Assembly (NCBI RefSeq): GCF_902804485.1
Contig: NZ_CADCST010000093.1
Coordinates: 52,406 to 116,405, forward strand
Length of the DNA stretch: 64,000 nt
Direction: 5' to 3'
Source of the DNA: Flavobacterium collinsii
Lineage (GTDB): Bacteria > Bacteroidota > Bacteroidia > Flavobacteriales > Flavobacteriaceae
The notes beneath the pieces were generated by a model. The model saw only the letters and a list, made by a program, of their open reading frames with translations, was not told the origin of the DNA and made no database searches. Positions 41,802 through 51,030 of the stretch are shown one piece after another. The first letter of the stretch is position 1; every line of letters begins with the position of its first letter. Position numbers and translations under genes: made by a program.

Positions 41802-44015
41802 ATGAAAAAAAAGCAAACTCTTTATTTTCCATTTTTTCTACTCACCCTGCTTAGCTTTAAGATGATGGCACAATCTGAAATTATAATATCCGATCAAAAC
41901 AAGATTATTGCGACAGCCGAAAATACTCAGGTGGCGGCAGGAATCCTGAAGAAGTATCTTGACAAAGCCATTTCAAAGCCATTTCAAATTGTATCTGAAA
42001 GTAAAAAAGAAAGTACTGCCTCCGAAATAGTTCTGGAAATTGCTAACGACAAAAAACTTAAAGTAAATGAATTCATCATCAAAAGTGATTCAAAATCAAT
42101 TTATATAACTGCCACAAATCAAAAATACCTGCGATATGCTATTTATACTCTATTGGAAATCTGGGAATTTCGAAAATTCACAGCTACAGAAACCTACATT
42201 CCGAAAATAACTCAGTTTACCTTTGCAAAAAACACTATTAAAACCTACCAGCCTTCCTTTGATTACAGAGCTTTGTTTTATCCCGATTGTTATGATGAAG
42301 ATTTCAGAGACTGGCACAAACTCGATTGGCATATTGACGATTTTGGCCTTTGGGGACATTCTTTTAGCACCCTTGTTCCGCCAAAGGAGTATTTTAAAAA
42401 CAACCCTAAACTTTTTGCTTTGTACGAAGGCGAACGAAATACGGAATCTTTGTGCATGACCAATGATACTGTCGTACGCTTGGTTGAGAAAAACATGGCC
42501 AAAATTATCGCAAAAACTCCTAATGCGCAGTTCTATTCGGTAAGCCAGAATGATGACGTAGTGTATTGTGAATGTACCGAATGCAAAGCCATGAACAATA
42601 AATATGGGGGGCCACAAGGTTCGTTTTATTATTTTCTGAATAAAATCGCAGCTCACTTTCCTAAAACAAAAATTACAACCCTGGCCTATCTTCATACTTT
42701 CAAACCTCCTGTAAATTTGAAAATAGAACCCAACATTTATACTATTTTATGCCCAATCGAACTGGATCGTGGCAAACCCATTACCAATCAGAACTCTCCT
42801 TCATTTTTAAAAAATTTAGAAAACTGGAGCGTAACTTCACCACACTTGTTTTTATGGGATTATACCGTACAGTTCTCTAATTTCATGTCACCCTTTCCTA
42901 ATTTTGAATCTTTTCAGGACAACTATAAGCTCTTTAAAAAAAACAAAGTAAAAGGATTATTCGTGCAGGGCTATGCTGATGTTCCCGGAGATTTTTCGGA
43001 ATTGCGACAATATCTTCTCGCCAAATTAATGTGGAATACCGATATTGATGTGAAAGCCGTAACAGCCGACTTTTTCAGAGGTTTTTACGGAAAAGCTGCC
43101 CCCTTTGTCGCAAAATACCTTGACCTGCTGGAAGCCAATCAAAACAAAAGCAAAGCTTACTTAGACATCTATTCAGGTCCCGTTCAGGCCCGAAATACTT
43201 TCCTAACTCCGGAAGCTATGGACCAATACGATCATTTACTCGAGCAGGCATTTACAGCTGTCGAAAATGATTCCCTTTTAAATTCACGTGTTCACAAATT
43301 GCGACTGGCGTTAGAATTTGTCTATTTTGAGCAAGCCAAATTTTACGGGAAAAACCAACACGGTATGTTTATCGTAAATGCCAAAGGAGAAAAAGAAGTA
43401 AAAAAAGGTTTAACAGAAAGAGTTTTAAAATTCGCCCAATCCTGCAATCAATTTGGAATTTACGAATTGAGTGAAGACGGGCTTTCTCCCGATAATTATT
43501 ATAAAGAATGGATTGAAATTTGCAAAAATACAACCACTCATTTGGGCGAGGATTTAAAAGTTACCTTTATAACACCTCCTTCAGCTGAATTTAAAGGCAA
43601 AGGAAGTTATGGCTTAGTCGACGGAAACAGAGGTTACAAAGATTTTAACATTAACTGGATAGGATGGTATGAAACGAATCCCGAAATTGAAATCGAAACC
43701 AAAAACCTTACTTTTAATACGCTGAAATTAAATTTTCTAAGTGACCAGAGGCATTGGATTTTCACCCCAAAAAACATCAAAATATACGGTTTCAAAAATC
43801 AAAAATGGGAGCTTATAAACGATCAAATTTGTGACATTTTAACAGAAGACTACGAAATTACAACAAAATCATGGGAAATTAGAAATCCAATCTTCAGTAG
43901 TTTTGCCAAAATTAAGATCGTCGCAGAGAACCAGAAGGAACTGCCCGTCTGGAGGAAACGAAAAAACAAAAAAGCTATGATAATGCTGGACGAGATAGAA
44001 TTGTTTAAAAAATAA
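41802..44015 (+). CDS. Secreted DUF4838 protein with GH20-like and discoidin-like domains
   Basis: This 737-residue protein has a signal peptide (about 1-22), an N-terminal domain like the GH20 hexosaminidase-associated domain (about 25-130), a DUF4838 barrel-like region (about 145-500) containing the cluster CECTECKA, and a C-terminal domain (about 605-735) with the WIGWYETNPEIEIE and HWIFTPKNIKIYG patterns of chitobiase-type discoidin domains. Glycan binding or cleavage is likely from the domain company, but no catalytic pair was confirmed. It starts 5 bases after the YaiO gene, so it is in the same operon. Confidence 0.86.
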   Translation: MKKKQTLYFPFFLLTLLSFKMMAQSEIIISDQNKIIATAENTQVAAGILKKYLDKAISKPFQIVSESKKESTASEIVLEIANDKKLKVNEFIIKSDSKSIYITATNQKYLRYAIYTLLEIWEFRKFTATETYIPKITQFTFAKNTIKTYQPSFDYRALFYPDCYDEDFRDWHKLDWHIDDFGLWGHSFSTLVPPKEYFKNNPKLFALYEGERNTESLCMTNDTVVRLVEKNMAKIIAKTPNAQFYSVSQNDDVVYCECTECKAMNNKYGGPQGSFYYFLNKIAAHFPKTKITTLAYLHTFKPPVNLKIEPNIYTILCPIELDRGKPITNQNSPSFLKNLENWSVTSPHLFLWDYTVQFSNFMSPFPNFESFQDNYKLFKKNKVKGLFVQGYADVPGDFSELRQYLLAKLMWNTDIDVKAVTADFFRGFYGKAAPFVAKYLDLLEANQNKSKAYLDIYSGPVQARNTFLTPEAMDQYDHLLEQAFTAVENDSLLNSRVHKLRLALEFVYFEQAKFYGKNQHGMFIVNAKGEKEVKKGLTERVLKFAQSCNQFGIYELSEDGLSPDNYYKEWIEICKNTTTHLGEDLKVTFITPPSAEFKGKGSYGLVDGNRGYKDFNINWIGWYETNPEIEIETKNLTFNTLKLNFLSDQRHWIFTPKNIKIYGFKNQKWELINDQICDILTEDYEITTKSWEIRNPIFSSFAKIKIVAENQKELPVWRKRKNKKAMIMLDEIELFKK

Positions 44016-44023
44016 GAGTCAAA

Positions 44024-44392
44024 ATGGATACTAGCGATAAAAAAATTATGATCATCGATAATGATGACATGACCGTTGAAATTCTAAAATTCATTCTTAA
44101 AAAAGAAGGGTACAAAATAAGTATTGCAAAAGATGGCATCAGTGCCATGGAGCGCCTGCCTGTTATTATGCCTGATTTGGTTATTACCACGATTACTATT
44201 CCGCTTAAATCCGGTTTAGAAATCATCAATGAAATCAAACAAAATTACAGTAACATTCGTGTTGTCGCACTTTCCTCTCTTGGAGAGGAAGAAAACACCG
44301 TTGAAGAAGCTTTTGAACTGGGTGTAGACGATTTTATTGCAAAACCCTTTAATCCAAATGAGCTTTTATTGCGAATAAAACGTTTTTTATAG
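44024..44392 (+). CDS. Stand-alone pseudo-receiver domain
   Basis: This 122-residue protein has only a CheY-like receiver fold. The acidic pocket is D12-N13-D14, the switch Ser is in VVALSS and the Lys is in AKPF. The phospho-acceptor position, four residues before the conserved Pro60, is Thr56 instead of Asp (VITTITIP, encoded ACC ACG). Normal aspartyl phosphorylation is therefore not expected. No output domain is attached. It starts 8 bases after the DUF4838 gene and closes the polysaccharide operon, so it probably regulates or docks to that machinery. Confidence 0.9.
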   Translation: MDTSDKKIMIIDNDDMTVEILKFILKKEGYKISIAKDGISAMERLPVIMPDLVITTITIPLKSGLEIINEIKQNYSNIRVVALSSLGEEENTVEEAFELGVDDFIAKPFNPNELLLRIKRFL

Positions 44393-44476
44393 CATTTTAA
44401 ACTGCTTTTTTGAGAAATACGAATACGATAAACCGTTGTAATTTCTAAGAAACATCAATTATCAGCTATTTATAGC

Positions 44477-44484
44477 TATATTTG
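44477..44484 (+). promoter_or_regulatory. Candidate -7 element for the DEAD-box helicase gene
   Basis: TATATTTG matches TAnnTTTG exactly and lies 11 bases before the first ATG (44496) and 17 before the second (44502). The close spacing favours 44502 as the start. No -33 TTG at proper spacing. Confidence 0.45.
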
Positions 44485-44501
44485 CACAAAATTTAATGCA
44501 A

Positions 44502-45854
44502 ATGAGCACTTTCGAAAAATTCAATCTCCCAAAATCAGTACAAAAAGCAATCGACGAATTAGGCTTTGTTACGCCTACCCCTATTCAGGAAAAATCTTTT
44601 GCCGTGATTATGTCTGGCCGGGACATGATGGGAATTGCGCAAACCGGTACCGGTAAAACGTTTGCTTACTTATTACCACTTTTAAAACTTTACAAATTTA
44701 CCAATACCAATACGCCAAAAATTGTAATTCTGGTTCCAACGCGTGAATTAGTAGTTCAGGTTGTAGAAGAAGTCGAGAAATTAACCAAATACATGTCGGT
44801 TAAAACACTTGGTATCTTTGGTGGAGTGAACATCAATACGCAAAAAAAAGCTGTATACGAAGGTGTCGATATCTTAGTAGGAACTCCTGGTAGAACCATG
44901 GATTTAGCCCTGGATGCCGTAGTACGTTTTGATGAAACTCAAAAATTAGTCATTGATGAGTTTGACGAAATGCTGAATTTAGGTTTCCGTACACAATTGA
45001 CAGCTCTTTTAGCAATGATGAAAACCAAACGTCAGAACATTCTTTTCTCAGCAACTATGACAGATGAGGTTGATGCTGTACTGAATGACTTTTTTGACTT
45101 TCCGGAAGAAGTAACACTTGCTGCTTCAGGAACTCCTTTAGAAAAAATTACACAGATTACTTACAATGTTCCGAATTTCAATACTAAAGTAAATCTCCTA
45201 AAACATTTACTTGAAACCAACGAAAGCATGGAACGTGTTTTAGTTTTCGTAAACAATAAAAAGATTTCGGATATGCTTCATACCCGAATCGAAGAAGATT
45301 TTGAAGGGCAATTTGGGGTAATCCACTCCAATAAATCTCAAAATTATCGTTTGAGTACGATGGCAGAATTCCAGGAAGGAAATCTTCGTGGATTAATCAC
45401 GACAGACATTATGGCGAGAGGTTTAGATATTTCGAACATCTCTCACGTTATTAACTTCGAACTTCCTGAATTCCCCGAACTGTACATGCACAGAATTGGT
45501 CGTACAGGTCGTGCCGACGCTACAGGGACAGCTATTAGTTTCATTACACCACGTGAAGAAGAATTTAAAATTGAAGTTGAAGTTTTAATGAATCAGGAAC
45601 TTGAAATCGCAGATTTCCCTGAAGAAGTTGAAATTTCAACCAAGTTAATTGAACCTGAAAAAGACAGACAACCTATTAAGTTTTTAATGAAAAAACAAAA
45701 ACTTGATGGTGATGGTGCCTTTCACGAAAAAGCTAAAAAGAATAAAAAAGTCAACCTTGGAGGCCCTTCCAAAACAAAAAAGAAAACCCACGGATCTGTC
45801 AATCGAAACATGTTAAAAACGAGAGACAAGAAGAGAAAAGATAAGGATAAATAG
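44502..45854 (+). CDS. DEAD-box RNA helicase
   Basis: This 450-residue ATP-dependent RNA helicase has a Q-motif (FVTPTPIQEKS), motif I AQTGTGKT (near 46-53), Ia PTREL, Ib TPGRT, motif II as DEFD in place of DEAD, motif III SAT, motif V ARGLDI and motif VI HRIGRTGRA. The C-terminal tail from about 395 is Lys-rich and disordered, suited to RNA binding. Such proteins act in ribosome assembly or cold response; the exact role is unknown. ATGs at 44496 and 44502 are both possible. Confidence 0.93.
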   Translation: MSTFEKFNLPKSVQKAIDELGFVTPTPIQEKSFAVIMSGRDMMGIAQTGTGKTFAYLLPLLKLYKFTNTNTPKIVILVPTRELVVQVVEEVEKLTKYMSVKTLGIFGGVNINTQKKAVYEGVDILVGTPGRTMDLALDAVVRFDETQKLVIDEFDEMLNLGFRTQLTALLAMMKTKRQNILFSATMTDEVDAVLNDFFDFPEEVTLAASGTPLEKITQITYNVPNFNTKVNLLKHLLETNESMERVLVFVNNKKISDMLHTRIEEDFEGQFGVIHSNKSQNYRLSTMAEFQEGNLRGLITTDIMARGLDISNISHVINFELPEFPELYMHRIGRTGRADATGTAISFITPREEEFKIEVEVLMNQELEIADFPEEVEISTKLIEPEKDRQPIKFLMKKQKLDGDGAFHEKAKKNKKVNLGGPSKTKKKTHGSVNRNMLKTRDKKRKDKDK

Positions 45855-45870
45855 TTTTCTTTAAAGATAC

Positions 45871-45932
45871 AAAGGCTCAAAGTGGCAAAGGTTCAATGTT
45901 TTTTAACCTATCCTCTCTCACTTTGAGCCTTT
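45871..45932. terminator. Hairpin within an octamer repeat, bidirectional terminator
   Basis: AAAGGCTCAAAGT (45871-45883) pairs perfectly with ACTTTGAGCCTTT (45920-45932), followed by TTTT. The surrounding bases to about 45985 contain further CAAAGNNN and CCTTTGNN octamers. It lies between the convergent helicase and lactonase genes. Confidence 0.7.
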
Positions 45933-45988
45933 TTTATGTCTTTAAATTTATAAACCTCTGTACCTTTGCTCCTTTGAACCTTAAGAAC

Positions 45989-47101
45989 CTATATTTTCGT
46001 AAAAACCAACCCCACCGGAGAACACAATCCGATTCTCTTTCCGGTATCGGTTAATTTTCCAGTTGCTATATCTCTTTTAAAAACAATTATATCATTGGTA
46101 TACTGATGTCCCACTAAAAGATAATTTCCACTAGGATCGATTGCAAAATCTCTTGGACCTTTTCCTAAAGTACTGATTTGATCCACCAGTTCAATTCCGC
46201 CCTCTTTTTGAATTTTATAAACTGCAATCGAATTGGAATCTACGCGATCTGTAACGTATAAAAATGCTCCGTCAGGCGAAACTTTAATGGCCGCAGCTCC
46301 CGTTCCTCCTTTAAATCCTTTTGGCAAAATACTGGTTTCGGCAACCACTTTCAGGTTTCCGTTTTTATCAAAACTAAAAGTAGTCAGCGTACCGTCTAAT
46401 TCCTGAACCAGGTATACAAATCTACCATCTTTGCTAAAAGTCAAATGTCTTGGTCCACTTCCTGGCTTCACGTCTACAGTTCCTTTTAGGGTTAAGATTT
46501 CATTTTTAGAACTGGCATTGTACTTATAAATAAAAACCTTATCCAGACCTAAATCGTTAGATAAAACAAACTTTTTATCCGGTGAAAAAGCAACCATATG
46601 CACGTGTGCTTTCTCCTGACGTGCTGCATTAATTCCTTTGCCTTCATGTTGAACCAACTGCTGTGCTTCGGAAATACTTCCATCTGCATTCTTTTTAAAA
46701 ACAGCAATATTACCACCCGAATAATTCGCAACAAGCACATTTTTGTCATCATTAATCAAATGACAAGGATCTGCTCCCAAAGCATCATTTTTATTCAAAA
46801 AAGTAAGTTTTCCTCCTACCGGATCGTAACCAAAAGCACTAACCGAACTTTGAGGTCCGTTTTCGTTTACGGCATAAACAAACTTATTATCAGCCGAAAC
46901 AGACAAATAACTTGGACTCACAACACTTTCAGAAGAACCTTTCAATTTAAAAGCACCGGAATCAGCATCAAATTCGTAAACATAGATTCCGTTGCTCTGA
47001 CAGGTATTCGTATAAGTCCCTACCAGCAAATTGAATTTGTTCTGAGCTTGTAAACCTGCACAGGACAAAGCAGAAAAAAGTATTACATATAATCTCTTCA
47101 T
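45989..47101 (-). CDS. Secreted lactonase-family beta-propeller protein
   Basis: This 370-residue protein has a signal peptide (MKRLYVILFSALSCAGLQAQ) and a seven-bladed propeller of the 6-phosphogluconolactonase (Pgl/YbhE) family; repeats such as SPDKKFVLSNDLG, SKDGRFVYLVQE and SPDGAFLYVTDR mark the blades. The open frame continues to 47200, but the ATG at 47101 begins the signal. Because it is exported, a cytosolic pentose-phosphate role is doubtful; Bacteroidota members are probably periplasmic sugar lactonases. It is divergent from the BatA-like gene. Confidence 0.88.
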   Translation of the reverse strand: MKRLYVILFSALSCAGLQAQNKFNLLVGTYTNTCQSNGIYVYEFDADSGAFKLKGSSESVVSPSYLSVSADNKFVYAVNENGPQSSVSAFGYDPVGGKLTFLNKNDALGADPCHLINDDKNVLVANYSGGNIAVFKKNADGSISEAQQLVQHEGKGINAARQEKAHVHMVAFSPDKKFVLSNDLGLDKVFIYKYNASSKNEILTLKGTVDVKPGSGPRHLTFSKDGRFVYLVQELDGTLTTFSFDKNGNLKVVAETSILPKGFKGGTGAAAIKVSPDGAFLYVTDRVDSNSIAVYKIQKEGGIELVDQISTLGKGPRDFAIDPSGNYLLVGHQYTNDIIVFKRDIATGKLTDTGKRIGLCSPVGLVFTKI

Positions 47102-47315
47102 AATCTTTGAATTAATTTTTGGATACGCTAAAATAGGGAATAATATCTTTTCTAAACTTTTTTTTGTTACAAAAGGGATTACAAAAGTTACATTTTTCAA
47201 ACAATATCGTTTACTTTTCTAAAACCCGCAAACCCTATAAATACAATAATTTTTAACCTCAGTAACCTTTGCTTATAATCTCTCTCATAACTCAGCAGTT
47301 TTGAGTAAAAATTTG

Positions 47316-47323
47316 TATTTTTG
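47316..47323 (+). promoter_or_regulatory. Candidate -7 element for the BatA-like gene
   Basis: TATTTTTG matches TAnnTTTG exactly, 50 bases before the ATG. A TTG lies only 12 bases upstream, which is too close for a standard -33 element. Confidence 0.4.
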
Positions 47324-47373
47324 ACCAGTGTCTTCGCGAAAAATAAAACGTAGTGAAGTAAATCGAAGCCAGA

Positions 47374-49302
47374 ATGCATTTTAAACATCCCGAAATTCTA
47401 TACTTTCTGTTTTTGTTAATTGTTCCAATTTTGGTTCATTTATTTCAATTACGACGTTTTAAAACCTCTTTCTTTACCAATGTTCGTTTCCTTAAAGAAC
47501 TTGCTATTCAAACCCGAAAGAGTTCTAAAATCAAAAAACGATTATTGCTGGCTACCCGTTTATTATTGCTAACCTGTATTATTCTCGCTTTTGCTCAGCC
47601 TTTTTTTCAGGCGAAAGACAGCAAAAATGCCGCTAACGAAATGTATATCATTCTTGACAACTCGTTTAGCATGCAGGCCAAAGGCAAAAAAGGAGAATTA
47701 CTAAAACGTGCTGTACAGGAACTACTGGAAAACACGCCCGAAAACACCACTTTTTCATTACTGACCAATACCGAAAATTATTGGAACACAGATATCAAGT
47801 CATCTAAAAGTGCTTTGCAAAACTTAAAATACAGTGCTACTCCTTTTGAGCTTCCATCAATAATGGCAAAGATCAAAGCACACAAATCAGCGCATAAAAA
47901 AGATATTGTTGTTATTACGGATGCTGTAGGTTTAGTCGAAAAAGATGTAAAAAACATTGATACAGAAGAGAAACCCTATTTCATTATCCCGGAAGCTGAA
48001 CAAAAAAACAACATCGCCATAGACAGTGTTTTTATCAATCAAACCTTAGAGAACTTCTACGAAATAGGTGTTAGTTTATCTGCTTACGGTGAAGATTTCA
48101 AGCCTATTTCGATGGCGTTGTATAATCAAAGCAAGCTAATTGCTAAGACCATTATCAATTTTGATGCAAAGAAAAAGAAAATCAACTTTACCATTCCTAA
48201 AGAGGCTTTTCATGGCTATGTCGTTATTGAAGACAATGGATTAACTTACGACAACAAACTCTATTTCAGCATTCTAAAAACAAAGAAAACCAATATCATC
48301 AGCATTGGTGAGCCTGAAAAAAGCAATTTCCTGTCCCGAATTTATACGTCAGCAGAATTCAACTATAACAATTATTCAATTAGCAGTTTGGATTACAATA
48401 GTCTGGACAAACAAAACACGATCATTTTAAATGAATTAACAGAAGTTCCACAGGCACTGCAAACTACTTTAAAAGCTTTTGTTGCTAAAGGAGGTAATTT
48501 AGTTGTGATTCCGTCCGAGAAAACTTCGATTTCAAATTTGAATTCTTTTTTAGGTAATTTTGGAAAAATTCAGTTTACGGCTCTTGAAACCAAAGCGAAG
48601 CTAATCACCAAAATCAATTTTGATCATCCATTGTTCTCTGGTGTTTTTGAGAATAAAATTACAAATTTTCAATATCCGAAAACAAATAGTTCTTTCGACC
48701 TTTCAAGCCCTTATCCGGCCGTTTTATCGTACGAAGATCAAAGCGTGTTTGTTACAGCCATTCAAAATCCGGTTTCCGGAATTACAGTTTTTTCCGCCCC
48801 TATTAATGCGGCAAATTCAAACTTTCAGCAATCCCCATTAATCGTTCCCTTGTTTTATAAAATGGGGCAAAACAATCAAAAAACAGGAATTAATGCCCTG
48901 GTTATAGGAAGCAATCAGCCTTATTTTGTAGACGTACTATTAACTAAGGACGCTATTTTGGAAGTAAAAGGAAACGATGATTCTTTTATCCCAATTCAGC
49001 AAGTATTGAACAACAAAGTCAAACTGACCTTCAATGATTTTCCTGAAACAGCCGGAAACTATAGTGTTTTTGATCGAAAAGAATGGATTGAAAACCTGAG
49101 TTTCAATTACAAAAGAAGTGAAAGCGATTTGAGTCAGGTAAACACAAATGTCGTTTCAGATTTTAAAACGGCTGATACCATTTCAACCATTTTTAACACC
49201 TTACAAACTGAGCGTACAGACAGCCAAATTTGGAAATGGTTTGTTATCTTTGCACTGTTATTTTTAGCATTGGAAATGGCAATTATAAAATTTGTAAAGT
49301 AG
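47374..49302 (+). CDS. BatA-domain membrane protein with vWA-like domain
   Basis: This 642-residue protein begins with the BatA domain pattern (FKHPEILYFLFLLIVPILVH and LRRFKTSFFTNV), with TM helices at about 8-22 and 57-75. A vWA-like domain follows, with the MIDAS start DNSFSM near residue 93. The large extracytoplasmic remainder ends in a C-terminal TM helix (about 622-640). Other bat/moxR genes are absent here, so it is the orphan type found in Bacteroidota. Function is unknown, possibly envelope assembly or stress. Confidence 0.87.
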   Translation: MHFKHPEILYFLFLLIVPILVHLFQLRRFKTSFFTNVRFLKELAIQTRKSSKIKKRLLLATRLLLLTCIILAFAQPFFQAKDSKNAANEMYIILDNSFSMQAKGKKGELLKRAVQELLENTPENTTFSLLTNTENYWNTDIKSSKSALQNLKYSATPFELPSIMAKIKAHKSAHKKDIVVITDAVGLVEKDVKNIDTEEKPYFIIPEAEQKNNIAIDSVFINQTLENFYEIGVSLSAYGEDFKPISMALYNQSKLIAKTIINFDAKKKKINFTIPKEAFHGYVVIEDNGLTYDNKLYFSILKTKKTNIISIGEPEKSNFLSRIYTSAEFNYNNYSISSLDYNSLDKQNTIILNELTEVPQALQTTLKAFVAKGGNLVVIPSEKTSISNLNSFLGNFGKIQFTALETKAKLITKINFDHPLFSGVFENKITNFQYPKTNSSFDLSSPYPAVLSYEDQSVFVTAIQNPVSGITVFSAPINAANSNFQQSPLIVPLFYKMGQNNQKTGINALVIGSNQPYFVDVLLTKDAILEVKGNDDSFIPIQQVLNNKVKLTFNDFPETAGNYSVFDRKEWIENLSFNYKRSESDLSQVNTNVVSDFKTADTISTIFNTLQTERTDSQIWKWFVIFALLFLALEMAIIKFVK

Positions 49303-49316
49303 TTTTTTAGCCTGTA

Positions 49317-49403
49317 TGTCATTTCGACCTAAGGAGAAATCATACTCGCTGAGAACGCACTGCACGGAATATTGGATGCGATTTCTCCTTCGTCGAAATG
49401 ACA
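49317..49403. repeat. Flavobacterial interspersed hairpin repeat
   Basis: The ends TGTCATTTCGAC and GTCGAAATGACA are inverted, and inside them AAGGAGAAATC pairs with GATTTCTCCTT, leaving a loop of about 35 bases. I recall near-identical elements dispersed through many Flavobacterium genomes. It has no coding capacity and lies between the BatA-like and dihydroorotase-like genes. Confidence 0.7.
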
Positions 49404-49441
49404 AGAAAGAATTTGTAAATAAAAAATAAATTTCTCTACAT

Positions 49442-50698
49442 ATGAAAATAATCATCAGAAGCGCCAAAATTATCGATTCAAAAAGTCCGTTTCACAATCA
49501 GACTGTTGATCTTTTAATTGCAGATGGTTTAATTGAAAAAATAGGAACTTCGATTCTTGATATCGAGGATACAACCGAAGTTAAATTTGACCACTTACAT
49601 CTTTCTCAGGGCTGGTTTGACAGCAGTGTTTCCTTTGGAGAACCAGGTTACGAAGATAGAGAAACGATCGCTAACGGACTGAATGTTGCTGCTAAAAGCG
49701 GTTTTACAGCCGTTGCGCTTCAACCCAACTCCTTCCCTGTTATTGACAATCAATCGCAGGTAAATTTTGTAAAAAACAAAGCAGCCGGTTTTGCAACAGA
49801 ACTTTTCCCTATTGGAGCTTTAACCAAAGCCAGCGAAGGAAAGGATATGGCAGAATTATTTGATATGAAGAAAGCAGGAGCCGTCGCTTTTGGAGATTAC
49901 AACAAAAGCATCGATAATGCCAATCTTTTAAAAATTGCTTTGCAGTACGTTCAAGACTTTGACGGCTTAGTGATTACTTACGTTCAAGACCCTAACCTAA
50001 AAGGAAACGGAGTTGCCAATGAAGGAATCGTTTCAACAAGACTAGGTCTTAAAGGAATCCCTGCTTTGGCAGAAGAACTTCAAGTTGCAAGAAACTTATT
50101 TTTACTGGAATACACTGGTGGAAAACTACACATTCCAACAGTTTCGACAGCAAAAACAGTAGCATTAATTAAAGAAGCAAAAGCAAAAGGCTTACAAGTA
50201 AGCTGTAGTGTTGCTGTACATCATCTTGTATTGACTGACGAAAAACTGGAAGAATTCGATACCCGTTTTAAAGTAACACCACCACTTAGAAACGAAACAG
50301 ACAGAACTGCACTTTTAAATGCAGTTTTAGACGGTACAATTGATATGATTACTTCTGATCATAACCCAATTGATATCGAATTCAAGAAAATGGAATTTGA
50401 TACCGCTAAAAACGGAACAATTGGTCTTGAAAGTGCTTTTGGTGCTTTATTAACTGTTTTACCTTTAGAAACCGTAATTGAAAAATTAACTTTAGGAAAA
50501 TCTGTTTTCGGGATTCAAAATAATACTATTGCCGAAGGCTCAAAAGCCAACTTTACTTTCTTTACTCCGGAAGGAAAATCAACCTTTACAAAAGAAAACA
50601 TTCTCTCCAAGTCTAAAAACTCGGCTTTTTTAGGAGCAGAAATCAAAGGAACTGTGTACGGAATATTAAATCAAAATAAACTTGTTACCTCTAAATAA
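49442..50698 (+). CDS. Dihydroorotase-like protein lacking the HxH metal motif
   Basis: This 418-residue protein has the amidohydrolase fold of class I dihydroorotase (PyrC) and would act in pyrimidine synthesis. The usual D-x-HxH-xR/EPG region reads FDSSVSFGEPG, so both metal-binding histidines are Ser. The next ligand region has LHIPTVST with one His missing, while VHHL and TSDHNP are kept. This is the pattern of inactive PyrC-prime proteins that bind aspartate transcarbamoylase. Such proteins are usual in Flavobacteriia and are labelled dihydroorotase. Whether it is active is open. A small membrane-protein gene follows 5 bases later. Confidence 0.85.
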   Translation: MKIIIRSAKIIDSKSPFHNQTVDLLIADGLIEKIGTSILDIEDTTEVKFDHLHLSQGWFDSSVSFGEPGYEDRETIANGLNVAAKSGFTAVALQPNSFPVIDNQSQVNFVKNKAAGFATELFPIGALTKASEGKDMAELFDMKKAGAVAFGDYNKSIDNANLLKIALQYVQDFDGLVITYVQDPNLKGNGVANEGIVSTRLGLKGIPALAEELQVARNLFLLEYTGGKLHIPTVSTAKTVALIKEAKAKGLQVSCSVAVHHLVLTDEKLEEFDTRFKVTPPLRNETDRTALLNAVLDGTIDMITSDHNPIDIEFKKMEFDTAKNGTIGLESAFGALLTVLPLETVIEKLTLGKSVFGIQNNTIAEGSKANFTFFTPEGKSTFTKENILSKSKNSAFLGAEIKGTVYGILNQNKLVTSK

Positions 50699-50703
50699 TT
50701 ACA

Positions 50704-51030
50704 ATGAACAATTCAATTGAAAAGGGAAAACCAATCGCTATCACCAGTTATATTTTGATTATTGGGGTATTAATTGCAATGTCAATGAACTCTGAAGACA
50801 AAAACAACTTTGCTTCTTTTCACATCCGCCAGGCATTGGGACTTTCCCTGACCTTTATTTCATTCGGAGCCATCATCAGCAATTTTGACAGCTTTTTCAT
50901 TACTTTCCCGATGTGGATCTGTATTTCGATTTTATGGACTTATGGTATTTTTACCGCCATTCAGGGGCAAACAAAACCTATTCCGTTAGTGGGAGAACTT
51001 TTCCAAAAATGGTTTCAAAAAATAGGTTAA
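50704..51030 (+). CDS. Tic20/DUF4870-like small membrane protein
   Basis: This 108-residue protein has three hydrophobic helices (about 12-28, 46-62 and 68-88). The NFASFHIRQALGLS segment between the first two is typical of the DUF4870/Tic20-like family. Its function is unknown. It lies in the same transcript as the dihydroorotase-like gene, 5 bases apart. Confidence 0.78.
   Translation: MNNSIEKGKPIAITSYILIIGVLIAMSMNSEDKNNFASFHIRQALGLSLTFISFGAIISNFDSFFITFPMWICISILWTYGIFTAIQGQTKPIPLVGELFQKWFQKIG

Noticed and set aside
45989..47101. Pentose-phosphate 6-phosphogluconolactonase
   Set aside because: A signal peptide places it outside the cytosol, so only the fold family is claimed.
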